Positions 37,896-45,476 of a DNA stretch of 64,000 nucleotides are shown here, piece by piece. The first letter of the stretch is position 1, and every line of letters starts with the position of its first letter. The DNA lies in assembly GCF_025847205.1 (NCBI RefSeq), contig NZ_JAOYTH010000005.1, positions 248,001 to 312,000 of the forward strand, written 5' to 3'. The notes under the pieces are model-generated. The model saw only the letters and a program-made list of their open reading frames with translations. It was not told where the DNA came from and made no database searches. A program made the position numbers and the translations under genes. Source of the stretch: Pararhizobium sp. YC-54 (lineage in GTDB: Bacteria; Pseudomonadota; Alphaproteobacteria; Rhizobiales; Rhizobiaceae).

Positions 37896-38770
37896 GCGGC
37901 TCGCCGCAGGACAGGCCGTGTCAGGCAGGTCGGTCCACCCTCGCAGGCGATGCACAACGCATCGGCATCGAAGGTCTCGACCTTGCAGCCCGCCGCTTCC
38001 ATCGCCGCCTTGGTCTTGGGGAAACCCGCGACCATGATCACTTCGTTGGGGCGGACCGGCAGCACATTGAGGCTGAGGCCGTTGCTGGCATGAAATTCGT
38101 CGGCGGGCGCCTCGATCAGGGTGATGCCCCATTCCTTCAGCAGCTGGTAGAACGAGGCCGGCAGCAGTGGCGCAAAAACCAGCGCCAGATCGCGTGACAG
38201 CGGGCTCATCACCGACATCAGATGCAGGCAGGCTTCCTCGCCATGCCAGAGCGGCAGGTCATAACCGAGCACGGTGATGCCGTGCGGATCGAGCATCTCG
38301 GTCAGCTGGGAAATGCCCTCCTCGTTGGTGCGCACGCCGCGGCCGACGACGAGTGTTTCGGCGTCGAGCCAGATGCAGTCGCCGCCCTCCACCGTGCCCG
38401 GCGCAACGATGCGCCCGAGGATCGGGATGCCGGCCGCCTTGTAGGCCGCCTCATGCAGCGCTGTTTCCCTTTCGCGCAGCGGCTTGCCCATGCGCAGGAG
38501 AATGGCTCCATGGTTGGACATCAGCGACGGATCATGGGTGAACATGGCGTCGGCAAGACCATCGCCCTTGTCTTCCAGCCAGAGGATTTCAGCACCGGAC
38601 TTTTCCACCAGGCGCGCGAATTCCGCATATTGGCGCACCGCCTTTTCACCGTCGAAGGTCGGACCATAGTGCCATTTCGCAGGATCGGCGGAGGCAAGGC
38701 TTGCGCCCGGGCGCCGCATCAGCACGCGTGTCAGATTGGCCGACATCTCCTGCGAACCATAAGCCGTCAT
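37892..38770 (-). CDS. Guanidino-group hydrolase, DDAH-like (amidinotransferase superfamily)
   Basis: A 292-residue pentein enzyme. Catalytic features fit dimethylarginine dimethylaminohydrolase or arginine-deiminase relatives: an FTHD segment (77-80), EGGD (128-131), the catalytic histidine in LHLMSVMS (H183) and the nucleophilic cysteine C282 in GGPTC near the end. DDAH cleaves N-methylated arginines to citrulline and methylamines; related enzymes hydrolyse arginine itself. Context with arginine-type transaminase, decarboxylase and importer supports guanidino substrates but not which one. GGAG lies before the ATG. A candidate promoter is at 38833-38860 and a leader hairpin at 38798-38815. 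Confidence 0.8.
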   Translation of the reverse strand: MTAYGSQEMSANLTRVLMRRPGASLASADPAKWHYGPTFDGEKAVRQYAEFARLVEKSGAEILWLEDKGDGLADAMFTHDPSLMSNHGAILLRMGKPLRERETALHEAAYKAAGIPILGRIVAPGTVEGGDCIWLDAETLVVGRGVRTNEEGISQLTEMLDPHGITVLGYDLPLWHGEEACLHLMSVMSPLSRDLALVFAPLLPASFYQLLKEWGITLIEAPADEFHASNGLSLNVLPVRPNEVIMVAGFPKTKAAMEAAGCKVETFDADALCIACEGGPTCLTRPVLRRAA

Positions 38771-38797
38771 CGTCTACTCCTGTTGGAAAATTGTTCA

Positions 38798-38815
38798 TTT
38801 GGCGGGGCTGCCAAA
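38798..38815 (-). promoter_or_regulatory. Leader hairpin in the DDAH-like gene 5' UTR
   Basis: A 6-bp perfect inverted repeat (TTTGGC-N6-GCCAAA) lies between the candidate start of transcription and the ATG. On the mRNA the T-run precedes rather than follows the stem, so it is not a terminator. It may affect message stability. Confidence 0.3.
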
Positions 38816-38832
38816 AAAGCAGCGTCGAAGTT

Positions 38833-38860
38833 ATTATACGGTTGAATAATTTCTGTACAA
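38833..38860 (-). promoter_or_regulatory. Promoter of the DDAH-tetR operon (TTGTAC-16-TATAAT)
   Basis: On the minus strand TTGTAC (38860-38855) is followed after 16 nt by a perfect TATAAT (38838-38833). The transcript would start near 38826, giving a leader of about 56 nt. The spacer and -10 carry a TTATT...AATAA inverted repeat that could serve the TetR protein. Confidence 0.55.
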
Positions 38861-38954
38861 GTGCCACGATGCGTTTCATGGAACAGCGTGACAGGCAAAA
38901 ATGCCGCACGACAGACAAACAGGGGAACTGTTTTCATGCGTTCAGATTTGGCGA

Positions 38955-38968
38955 CCTGTCTCGACAGG
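38955..38968 (+). promoter_or_regulatory. Hairpin covering the ribosome-binding site of the importer ATPase
   Basis: CCTGTC-TC-GACAGG is a perfect 6-bp inverted repeat whose 3' arm contains AGG of the Shine-Dalgarno for the ATG at 38980. Folding on mRNA would partly hide the ribosome-binding site; as DNA it could be an operator. Confidence 0.3.
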
Positions 38969-38979
38969 ACTGACTTTTC

Positions 38980-39753
38980 ATGACGAAACCTGCCCAGGCG
39001 ATTGCGGTTACAAACCTCCACAAACGTTTCGGGCCGCTTGAAGTGCTCAAGGGCGTTTCACTGACCGCCAACGAAGGCGACGTCATCGCCATCATCGGCG
39101 GCAGCGGCTCCGGAAAATCGACGTTCCTGCGCTGTATCAACATGCTGGAACTGCCGACCTCCGGTTCGGTTACGGTGCATGGCGAAACGATCGCCATGAA
39201 AAAGGACGGTCACGGCGGCTTGATGCCTTCGGACCGCAAACAGGTGCAGCGCCTGCGCACCCAGCTCGGCATGGTGTTCCAGAGCTTCAATCTCTGGCAG
39301 CACATGACCATTCTCCAGAATGTCATCGAAGTTCCGATCCATGTGCTCGGCAAGTCCAGGGACGAAGCCACCGCCACAGGCGAGGCACTTTTACGCCGCG
39401 TCGGCCTGTTCGAGAAACGCGATGCCTATCCGGCTTTTCTCTCCGGCGGCCAGCAGCAGCGCGCGGCGATTGCCCGGGCCCTGGCGATCCAGCCGCTGGT
39501 GATGCTGTTCGACGAGCCGACCTCGGCGCTCGATCCGCAGCTCGTCGGCGAAGTGCTGACCGTCATCGGTGACCTTGCCAAGGAGAAACGGACGATGATC
39601 CTCGTCACCCACGAGATGAAGTTTGCCCGCAACGTCGCCAACCATATCGTCTTCCTGGCCGACGGCGTCATCGACGAACAGGGATCGCCGGACGAGATTT
39701 TCGGCAATCCCAGGTCGGAGCGCCTGAAAAAGTTCATCAGCTCCATCCACTAA
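38980..39753 (+). CDS. Polar amino acid ABC transporter ATP-binding protein (HisP/AotP type)
   Basis: A 257-residue ATPase of the amino-acid importer class. Walker A GGSGSGKST (about 37-45), Q-loop MVFQSFNLWQHMT, signature FLSGGQQQR, Walker B VMLFDEPTSALDP and the switch histidine in VTHEM are all present. The insert around KKDGHGGLMPSDRKQVQRL is typical of HisP-type proteins. It heads the plus-strand importer operon, divergent from the DDAH-like gene. Substrate is likely arginine, ornithine or a derivative, from the neighbouring binding protein and enzymes. Confidence 0.88.
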   Translation: MTKPAQAIAVTNLHKRFGPLEVLKGVSLTANEGDVIAIIGGSGSGKSTFLRCINMLELPTSGSVTVHGETIAMKKDGHGGLMPSDRKQVQRLRTQLGMVFQSFNLWQHMTILQNVIEVPIHVLGKSRDEATATGEALLRRVGLFEKRDAYPAFLSGGQQQRAAIARALAIQPLVMLFDEPTSALDPQLVGEVLTVIGDLAKEKRTMILVTHEMKFARNVANHIVFLADGVIDEQGSPDEIFGNPRSERLKKFISSIH

Positions 39754-39788
39754 ACTTAAAAACCACGAAAACAAAAAAGGGAAACAGC

Positions 39789-40571
39789 ATGCAAAAGACG
39801 CTCAAAACCATCGCCCTGTCGCTCGCGCTCGGCATTGCCGCCGCCGGTGGCGCTTCTGCCGAACAGGTCAAGGTCGGTTTCGCCGCCGAGCCCTATCCGC
39901 CGTTCACCTCCCCGGATGCCTCGGGCAACTGGGAAGGCTGGGAAGTGGAATTCCAGAAGGCCATCTGCGCCGAAGCCAAGCTGGACTGCGTGATCACGCC
40001 CGTCGCCTGGGACGGCATCATTCCGGCGCTGACCTCGAAGAAGATCGACATGATCATCGGCTCGATGTCGATCACCGAAGAGCGCCTGAAGACCATCGAT
40101 TTCTCCGATAAATACTACAACACGCCGGCCGCCGTCATCGGCCCGAAGTCAGAGACTTTCGAACCGACACCGGAAGGCCTGAAAGGCAAGACGATCGGCG
40201 TTCAGGTCTCCACCATCCACCAGGAATATGCCAACAAGTATTTCGCAGAGAACGGCGTGACCGTGAAGGAATACCAGACGCAGGACGAGGCCAACAACGA
40301 TCTCGCCGCCGGCCGTCTCGATGCCGTGCAGGCCGACGTGATCGCGCTCGACGCCTTCCTGAAGACCGACCAGGGCAAGGAATGCTGCGACCTGAAGGGC
40401 ATGGTCAAGGATGACCCGGCAATCCTCGGCGCCGGCGCCGGTATCGGCATCCGCAAGGGCGAAGACGAGTTGAAGACCAAGCTGAACGCCGCCATCAAGG
40501 CGATCCGCGCCAACGGCACCTACGACACGTTCTCCAAGAAGTATTTCGATTTCAACATCTACGGCGAATGA
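39789..40571 (+). CDS. Lysine/arginine/ornithine-type periplasmic binding protein
   Basis: A 260-residue family 3 solute-binding protein. A clear Sec signal peptide (MQKTLKTIALSLALGIAAAGGASA, cleavage likely before EQ) precedes the mature domain. Family motifs are PYPPFTSPDASGNWEGWEVEF, AWDGIIPALTSKKIDMIIGSMSIT, RLKTIDFSDKYYNTPA and the IRANGTYDTFSKKYF tail. The TSK/IIGSMSI and D-rich ligand features suit basic amino acids. It starts 35 nt after the ATPase gene. A large inverted repeat lies in its 3' gap, which may stabilise the message for this high-demand product. Confidence 0.87.
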   Translation: MQKTLKTIALSLALGIAAAGGASAEQVKVGFAAEPYPPFTSPDASGNWEGWEVEFQKAICAEAKLDCVITPVAWDGIIPALTSKKIDMIIGSMSITEERLKTIDFSDKYYNTPAAVIGPKSETFEPTPEGLKGKTIGVQVSTIHQEYANKYFAENGVTVKEYQTQDEANNDLAAGRLDAVQADVIALDAFLKTDQGKECCDLKGMVKDDPAILGAGAGIGIRKGEDELKTKLNAAIKAIRANGTYDTFSKKYFDFNIYGE

Positions 40572-40595
40572 TGAATTAGACGCCTGCGGAGGGTT

Positions 40596-40645
40596 CACCC
40601 CCCTCTGTCGGCGACGCCGACATCTCCCCCACAAGGGGGGAGATC
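40596..40645. repeat. Inverted repeat arm L, rhizobial palindromic element
   Basis: A 50-bp arm composed of two small hairpins: GTCGGC-GAC-GCCGAC and ATCTCCCCC-ACA-AGGGGGGAGAT. It is the inverted copy of 40697-40744, with which it also forms one long stem. The element lies in the 209-bp gap between the binding protein and permease genes. Confidence 0.65.
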
Positions 40646-40696
40646 GACCGCATCTATTGCGCCTCCCTTACGTTGATGTTGGTGAGGGAAAAGAAT

Positions 40697-40744
40697 GATC
40701 TCCCCCCTTGTGGGGGAGATGTCACGCAGTGACAGAGGGGGGTG
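40697..40744. repeat. Inverted repeat arm R, rhizobial palindromic element
   Basis: This arm matches the first over its ends but differs in the small hairpin (GTCA-CGCAG-TGAC in place of GTCGGC-GAC-GCCGAC), with pairing preserved. The 51-nt spacer contains a further TCCCT...AGGGA pair. Confidence 0.65.
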
Positions 40745-40780
40745 ATGCGGCAAACGCAAAACCCCTGATAAAGAGGACCC

Positions 40781-41509
40781 ATGGCCGATCCTGTATCCTT
40801 GATAAACTGGAGCCTTCTGGCACTTGAACCGCCCGGCTGGGGTGGCGTGCTGTTGCGCGGCCTGATGAATTCAATCGAGATCGCCATCGGCGGATATGCC
40901 TTCGGCCTGCTGCTCGGCATCGGCGGCGCATGCGGCAAGCTCTATGGCGGTCCGATCACCCGCGACCTGATGGAATGCTATACGACGATCGTGCGCGCCG
41001 TGCCGGAACTGGTGCTGATCCTGCTTCTCTATTATGCGGGCACCGATGCGCTCAACTCCGTTCTTGGCCTGATGGGAATCGGTGAGGTCGATATCAGCGG
41101 ATTGGTCGCCGGTATCTTCGTCATCGGCGTCGTGCAGGGCGCCTATACGACCGAGGTGCTGCGCGGCGCGATCAAGGCCGTGCCCGCCGGCCAGATCGAG
41201 GCGGCGCGCGCCTACGGCATGTCGCCCACCAAGGTGATGACGCGGGTGACCCTGCCCGCCATGCTGCCCTACGCCATTCCCGGCCTTTCCAATCTCTGGC
41301 TGATCGCCACCAAGGACACAGCCCTTCTCGCCGTCGTCGGCTTTTCCGAACTGACGCTCGTCACCCGCCAGGCCGCGGGATCGACCAAGTCCTATCTGCT
41401 GTTCTTCTGTGCGGCCGGCGCGCTCTACCTGATGTTGACGCTTGTCTCCGACGTCATCATCAAGATCATCGAGCGCCGGGCCCGGCGCGGCTTCGTGGAG
41501 CAGTCATGA
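40781..41509 (+). CDS. Amino acid ABC transporter permease (HisQ/AotQ type)
   Basis: A 242-residue inner-membrane permease with five or so membrane segments. The N-terminal RGLMNSIEIAIGGYAFGLLLGI region and the EAA loop (QIEAARAYGMSPTKVMTRVTLPAMLPYAIPG) are characteristic of the HisQ/HisM family. GAGGAC lies upstream of the ATG. It overlaps the second permease gene by 4 nt. The two permeases form the heterodimeric channel for the basic amino acid importer. Confidence 0.88.
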   Translation: MADPVSLINWSLLALEPPGWGGVLLRGLMNSIEIAIGGYAFGLLLGIGGACGKLYGGPITRDLMECYTTIVRAVPELVLILLLYYAGTDALNSVLGLMGIGEVDISGLVAGIFVIGVVQGAYTTEVLRGAIKAVPAGQIEAARAYGMSPTKVMTRVTLPAMLPYAIPGLSNLWLIATKDTALLAVVGFSELTLVTRQAAGSTKSYLLFFCAAGALYLMLTLVSDVIIKIIERRARRGFVEQS

Positions 41510-42345
41510 TCGAGACGACGCCGCCCGATGCTACCACCCATGCCATGGCATTCACGCCGGAAGATCTGCCGACGGTAGAAAGCTTCTTCAAGCCGCACCG
41601 CATCGTTCTGCTGGTCATCGCCGCCGGGCTCATCTTCTGCATCGCCTGGTTCATGCGCTGGGACTGGGTACCGCAATATCTGCCGCGGCTCGGCTACGGC
41701 ATCGTAGTCACGCTGACGATGATGTTCAGCACCGCGATCCTTGGTTTTCTTCTGGCCGTGCCGTTGGGGCTCGTGCAGGTCACCGGTCCCTGGCCGCTGA
41801 AGGCGCTGGCAAAAGGCTTCTGCACGGTCATTCGCGGCACGCCGCTCCTGCTGCAGCTCTGGCTTCTTTACTACGGGCTCGGCTCGCTGTTTCCGCAGTT
41901 TCCGGCGATCCGCCAGTCCTTCCTCTGGCCCTACCTGCGCGAATCCTGGCCCTATGGCGTCGCCGCGCTGACCATTTCGTTCGCTGCCTATGAGGGTGAA
42001 GTGATGCGCGGCGCCTTTGCCGGGGTGCCGGCTGGCGAAATCGAGGCCGCGCGCGCCTATGGCATGAGCCGCTGGACGCTGTTTCGCCGCATCTGGCTGC
42101 CGCGCGCCATTCACCGGGCACTGCCGACGCTGAACGGTGAAACCGTGCTGCAGCTGAAGGCGACGCCGCTGGTTGCCACCATCACCGTCATCGACGTCTA
42201 TGCCGTCATCTCCAAGGTGCGGCAGGATACCTACATCACCTACGAGCCGCTTCTGCTGCTTGCGCTGATCTACATGTGCCTGACAGGAATTCTTGTCTTC
42301 GCTTTCCGCTATCTTGAAAATCGCATACCAACCCGTGGTGCCTGA
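41506..42345 (+). CDS. Amino acid ABC transporter permease (HisM/AotM type)
   Basis: A 279-residue permease. A cytosolic N-terminal tail of about 40 residues precedes the first helix, a longer extension than usual for HisM. The family loop EIEAARAYGMSRWTLFRRIWLPRAIHRALP is clear. The start overlaps the HisQ-type gene by 4 nt, and the stop is one base before the M20 amidohydrolase ATG, so all are translated from one message. Confidence 0.88.
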   Translation: MIETTPPDATTHAMAFTPEDLPTVESFFKPHRIVLLVIAAGLIFCIAWFMRWDWVPQYLPRLGYGIVVTLTMMFSTAILGFLLAVPLGLVQVTGPWPLKALAKGFCTVIRGTPLLLQLWLLYYGLGSLFPQFPAIRQSFLWPYLRESWPYGVAALTISFAAYEGEVMRGAFAGVPAGEIEAARAYGMSRWTLFRRIWLPRAIHRALPTLNGETVLQLKATPLVATITVIDVYAVISKVRQDTYITYEPLLLLALIYMCLTGILVFAFRYLENRIPTRGA

Positions 42346-42346
42346 C

Positions 42347-43516
42347 ATGACCTTGAACGTGAACCTGACCAACTCCATGCCGGAACTGGTCGCTATCCGC
42401 CGTGACCTGCATGCCCATCCGGAACTGGGGCTCGAAGAGGTCCGCACCTCGAACTTCGTCGCCACCTGCCTTGAAGGCCTCGGCTATACCGTCACGCGCG
42501 GCCTGGCAAAGACCGGCCTCGTCGCCACGTTGAAAAACGGCACCAGCAACCGCTCGATCGGTATCCGCGCCGACATGGACGCACTGCCGATCTTCGAGGA
42601 AACCGGTCTCGACTATGCGTCCAAGACCCCCGGCCTGATGCATGCCTGCGGCCATGACGGCCACACGACAATGCTTCTGGGCGCTGCCCGCGCGCTGGCC
42701 GAGCGCAAGAATTTCGATGGCACCGTGCATCTCATCTTCCAGCCGGCGGAAGAGAATTTCGGCGGCGCCAAGATCATGATGGATGAGGGCCTGTTCGACA
42801 AATTCCCCTGCGATGCCGTGTTTGCGCTCCACAACGAGCCTGGCCTGCCCTTCGGCCAGTTCGCCTTGAGGGAAGGCCCGATCATGGCCGCCGTCGACGA
42901 GGCAAAAATCACCGTTCACGGCCTTGGTGGCCACGGTGCCGAGCCACAGGAAACGGCAGACCCGATCGTCTGCGGCGCCTCGATCGTCATGGCGCTGCAA
43001 TCGATCGTCTCCCGCAACATCCATCCGATGGACCCGACCGTCGTCACCGTCGGCTCGTTCCACAGCGGCTCGGCCAGCAACATCATTCCCGAACGCGCCG
43101 AAATCGTCGTCGGCATCCGCTCATTCGATCCGAAGGTGCGCGACGAACTGGAACGCCGCATCCGGCTGATCGCCGAAAACCAGGCGGCAAGCTATGGCAT
43201 GACGGCAACCATCGATTATCACCGCAGCTACGACGCGACGATTAACCACAAGGCAGAGACCGATTTCGTCCGCGATCTCGCCGTGCGCTTTGCCGGTCCC
43301 GGCAAGGTCGTCGATCTCGAACGCCCGTTCATGGGCAGCGAGGACTTCGCCTATATGCTGAAAGACAGGCCAGGGACTTATTTCTTCCTTGGCTCCAGCG
43401 TGACCGGCAACGAAAAATCGCTCCACCACCCCGGCTACAATTTCAACGACGACCTGCTGCCGATCGGCGCGGCCTTCTGGACCGAGCTGGCGGAAGCCTA
43501 TCTTTCCCGGGCGTAA
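42347..43516 (+). CDS. M20-family amidohydrolase (hippurate hydrolase/aminoacylase type)
   Basis: A 389-residue zinc-dependent amidohydrolase. Metal and catalytic residues match the family: RADMDALPI, HACGHDGH (H99 to H106), QPAEENFGG with E135 and E136, and a dimerisation domain in the middle (about 185-300). Family members cleave N-acyl amino acids, hippurate or N-carbamoyl compounds. It follows the HisM-type gene by one base and is likely to release an amino acid from an imported N-acyl or peptide-like substrate. The start at 42347 is favoured over an earlier in-frame ATG inside the permease. Confidence 0.85.
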   Translation: MTLNVNLTNSMPELVAIRRDLHAHPELGLEEVRTSNFVATCLEGLGYTVTRGLAKTGLVATLKNGTSNRSIGIRADMDALPIFEETGLDYASKTPGLMHACGHDGHTTMLLGAARALAERKNFDGTVHLIFQPAEENFGGAKIMMDEGLFDKFPCDAVFALHNEPGLPFGQFALREGPIMAAVDEAKITVHGLGGHGAEPQETADPIVCGASIVMALQSIVSRNIHPMDPTVVTVGSFHSGSASNIIPERAEIVVGIRSFDPKVRDELERRIRLIAENQAASYGMTATIDYHRSYDATINHKAETDFVRDLAVRFAGPGKVVDLERPFMGSEDFAYMLKDRPGTYFFLGSSVTGNEKSLHHPGYNFNDDLLPIGAAFWTELAEAYLSRA

Positions 43517-43535
43517 CAGTCTCCAAAACGAAAAG

Positions 43536-43561
43536 GCCGCAGGAAGGGACATTCCTGCGGC
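43536..43561. terminator. Hairpin downstream of the importer operon
   Basis: A perfect 10-bp stem (GCCGCAGGAA and TTCCTGCGGC) with a 6-nt loop lies 20 nt after the M20 stop. A T-rich run follows on the minus-strand side only, so it may act as a stabilising or weak bidirectional terminator rather than a classical plus-strand one. Confidence 0.5.
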
Positions 43562-43672
43562 AAGTCGGGACAGTTCAGGCAAAGTCTATCGCGAAAGCGA
43601 TCAGTCAAATAATCGGGCCTGCACGCGGCGGCAAAGCTTTGACCGGCGGTGCAGCCCATCAGGATCGAAGCC

Positions 43673-43692
43673 TGACAAAGATACGGTTGTCA
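43673..43692. promoter_or_regulatory. Inverted repeat TGACAA-N8-TTGTCA
   Basis: A perfect 6-bp inverted repeat lies in the 544-bp gap (43517-44060) between the amidohydrolase and the cytochrome bd genes, about 370 bp before cydA. The arms match those of the palindrome at 1039-1051, though the spacing differs. Whether it is an operator is unknown. Confidence 0.25.
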
Positions 43693-43902
43693 TCGTGCAA
43701 CAGGACCGTTTGGCAGGTTTCGTTCTTCGATAAACGGACAATAGCCGGCAGGGTTTGCAGGCCGCTTAAGCCAATCGTTAAAATTTTACGGATGTCGCAT
43801 TTCAGGACGATCCGATCGAGGTCATCCCATACCTTGATGAAATGTCAGGGGGCTTCGACCGGCCGGATGCAACTATGCCGCAGGTGGACGATTGTCGCAG
43901 TG

Positions 43903-43927
43903 TGACATCATGGTTGCAACGATGTCA
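43903..43927. promoter_or_regulatory. Inverted repeat TGACATC-N11-GATGTCA upstream of cydA
   Basis: Perfect 7-bp arms with an 11-nt centre. It directly precedes a candidate promoter, a position suited to an activator or repressor of the oxidase operon. It does not match the FNR/FixK consensus TTGAT-N4-ATCAA. Confidence 0.4.
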
Positions 43928-43957
43928 TTGACCTTTCGCGCCATTGGCTCAGATTAT
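43928..43957 (+). promoter_or_regulatory. Candidate promoter of the cyd operon (TTGACC-18-GATTAT)
   Basis: TTGACC at 43928-43933 matches five of six consensus bases and is followed after 18 nt by GATTAT at 43952-43957 (four of six). It would start transcription near 43964, giving a leader of about 97 nt before the cydA GTG. Prediction by pattern only. Confidence 0.35.
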
Positions 43958-44060
43958 GGCCCAAGGGTTCGGCGCCGCGCTCACCCGCCATGGCCGGGGA
44001 CAGGCTGCGGCAGGCGGAGAGGCCAGGAGACGGCGATCGAACCTTCGAAAGGATTGTGCC

Positions 44061-45476
44061 GTGTTCGAGAGTTTTGACGCGACGTTGCTCGCTCGCATCC
44101 AGTTTGCCTTCACCGTATCGTTTCACATCATCTTCCCGGCCTTCTCCATCGGGCTTGCGAGTTTTCTCGCCGTGCTCGAGGCGCTCTGGCTGTGGAAGAA
44201 GGATCAGGTCTACATGGACCTGTTCAACTTCTGGAAGACGATCTTCGCCGTTGCCTTCGGCATGGGCGTGGTTTCGGGCATCGTCATGTCGTACCAGTTC
44301 GGCACCAACTGGAGCGTCTTTTCCGACAAGGCCGGCCCCGTCATCGGGCCGCTGATGGGCTATGAGGTGCTGACAGCCTTCTTCCTTGAGGCCGGCTTCC
44401 TTGGCGTCATGCTGTTCGGCCTGCACCGCGTCGGCCCGAAGCTGCATTTCCTCGCCACCTTCATGGTCGCTTTCGGCACGCTGATCTCGGCCACCTGGAT
44501 TCTGGCGGTGAATTCCTGGATGCAGACGCCCGCCGGCTTCGGCATGAACGAGGCGGGGCAATACATTCCGCTCGACTGGTGGAAGGTGGTCTTCAATCCA
44601 TCTTTCCCGTACCGACTCGTCCACATGGTGCTTGCCGCCTATCTCACCACGGCCTTCGTGGTCGGCGCCGTTGGCGCATGGCACCTCCTGAAAAACACTG
44701 CACCCCGGCGCTCGCGCACCATGTTCTCGATGGCGATGTGGATGGCGACGATCGTCGCGCCGATCCAGATCATGGCCGGCGATTTCCATGGCCTCAACAC
44801 GCTGGAACACCAGCCGGTCAAGATCATGGCGATGGAAGGCCACTTCGACAGCCATCCGGACGGTGCACCGCTGATCCTGTTCGGCATTCCCAACACGGCG
44901 GAAAAGCGCATCGACTATGCGATCGAAGTCCCGAAATTCTCCAGCCTGATCCTCAAACATGACCTCAACGCGCCGCTTGCAGGCCTCGATACCATTCCCG
45001 ACAACCTCGAGCCGCCCGTCGCCGTGGTTTTCTGGTCCTTCCGTGTCATGGTCGGCATCGGTTTCGCCATGCTCGGCATCGGCCTGTGGAGCCTGTGGTG
45101 CCGGCTCAGGGGCACGCTCGACAGCAGCGACTGGCTGCACCGGGCGGCCGTCCTGATGGGGCCTGCCGGTTTCGTCGCCGTGCTCGCCGGCTGGATCACC
45201 ACCGAGGTCGGCCGCCAGCCCTATACGATCTACGGCGAACTCCTGACCGCCAACTCGATCTCGCCGATTGCAGCGCCTGCCGTCGCCGCCTCGCTGATCG
45301 CCTTCATCGTCGTCTATTTCTTCGTCTTCGGTGCCGGTACCTTCTACATCCTGCGGCTGATGAAACGCCTGCCGCGCGATCCGATGCCCGATCTCGGCGA
45401 CGGACCGATCAGAACATCGGGCATCATGCCCGGCCCAGCCGCGGGTGTACATGGGAGCGCACATCATGGCCATTGA
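44061..45476 (+). CDS. cydA: Cytochrome bd ubiquinol oxidase subunit I, cyanide-insensitive type
   Basis: A 471-residue CydA/CioA quinol oxidase subunit with nine or so membrane segments. The haem b595/d-associated histidine is near the N-terminus (VSFHIIFPAFSIG), the haem b558 and quinol-site segment shows FHGLNTLEHQPVKIMAMEGHF, and the GRQP motif is present (VGRQPYTIYGELLTANSISP). The short Q loop and length resemble the CIO group of bd oxidases, which are cyanide-tolerant and used at low oxygen or under respiratory stress. The start is a GTG at 44061 with AAAGGA about 7 nt upstream; the upstream in-frame part (from 43944) lacks the family's N-terminus. It overlaps cydB by 11 nt. Confidence 0.9.
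   Translation: MFESFDATLLARIQFAFTVSFHIIFPAFSIGLASFLAVLEALWLWKKDQVYMDLFNFWKTIFAVAFGMGVVSGIVMSYQFGTNWSVFSDKAGPVIGPLMGYEVLTAFFLEAGFLGVMLFGLHRVGPKLHFLATFMVAFGTLISATWILAVNSWMQTPAGFGMNEAGQYIPLDWWKVVFNPSFPYRLVHMVLAAYLTTAFVVGAVGAWHLLKNTAPRRSRTMFSMAMWMATIVAPIQIMAGDFHGLNTLEHQPVKIMAMEGHFDSHPDGAPLILFGIPNTAEKRIDYAIEVPKFSSLILKHDLNAPLAGLDTIPDNLEPPVAVVFWSFRVMVGIGFAMLGIGLWSLWCRLRGTLDSSDWLHRAAVLMGPAGFVAVLAGWITTEVGRQPYTIYGELLTANSISPIAAPAVAASLIAFIVVYFFVFGAGTFYILRLMKRLPRDPMPDLGDGPIRTSGIMPGPAAGVHGSAHHGH

Noticed and set aside
40571..40780. Possible gene in the 209-bp gap between binding protein and permease
   Set aside because: The gap is filled by the inverted repeat element; any frame there is interrupted or repeats palindromic sequence.
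43841..43858. Possible FNR/FixK box near CTTGATGAAATGTCAGG upstream of cydA
   Set aside because: Only the first half matches TTGAT-N4-ATCAA; the second half matches poorly at either spacing.
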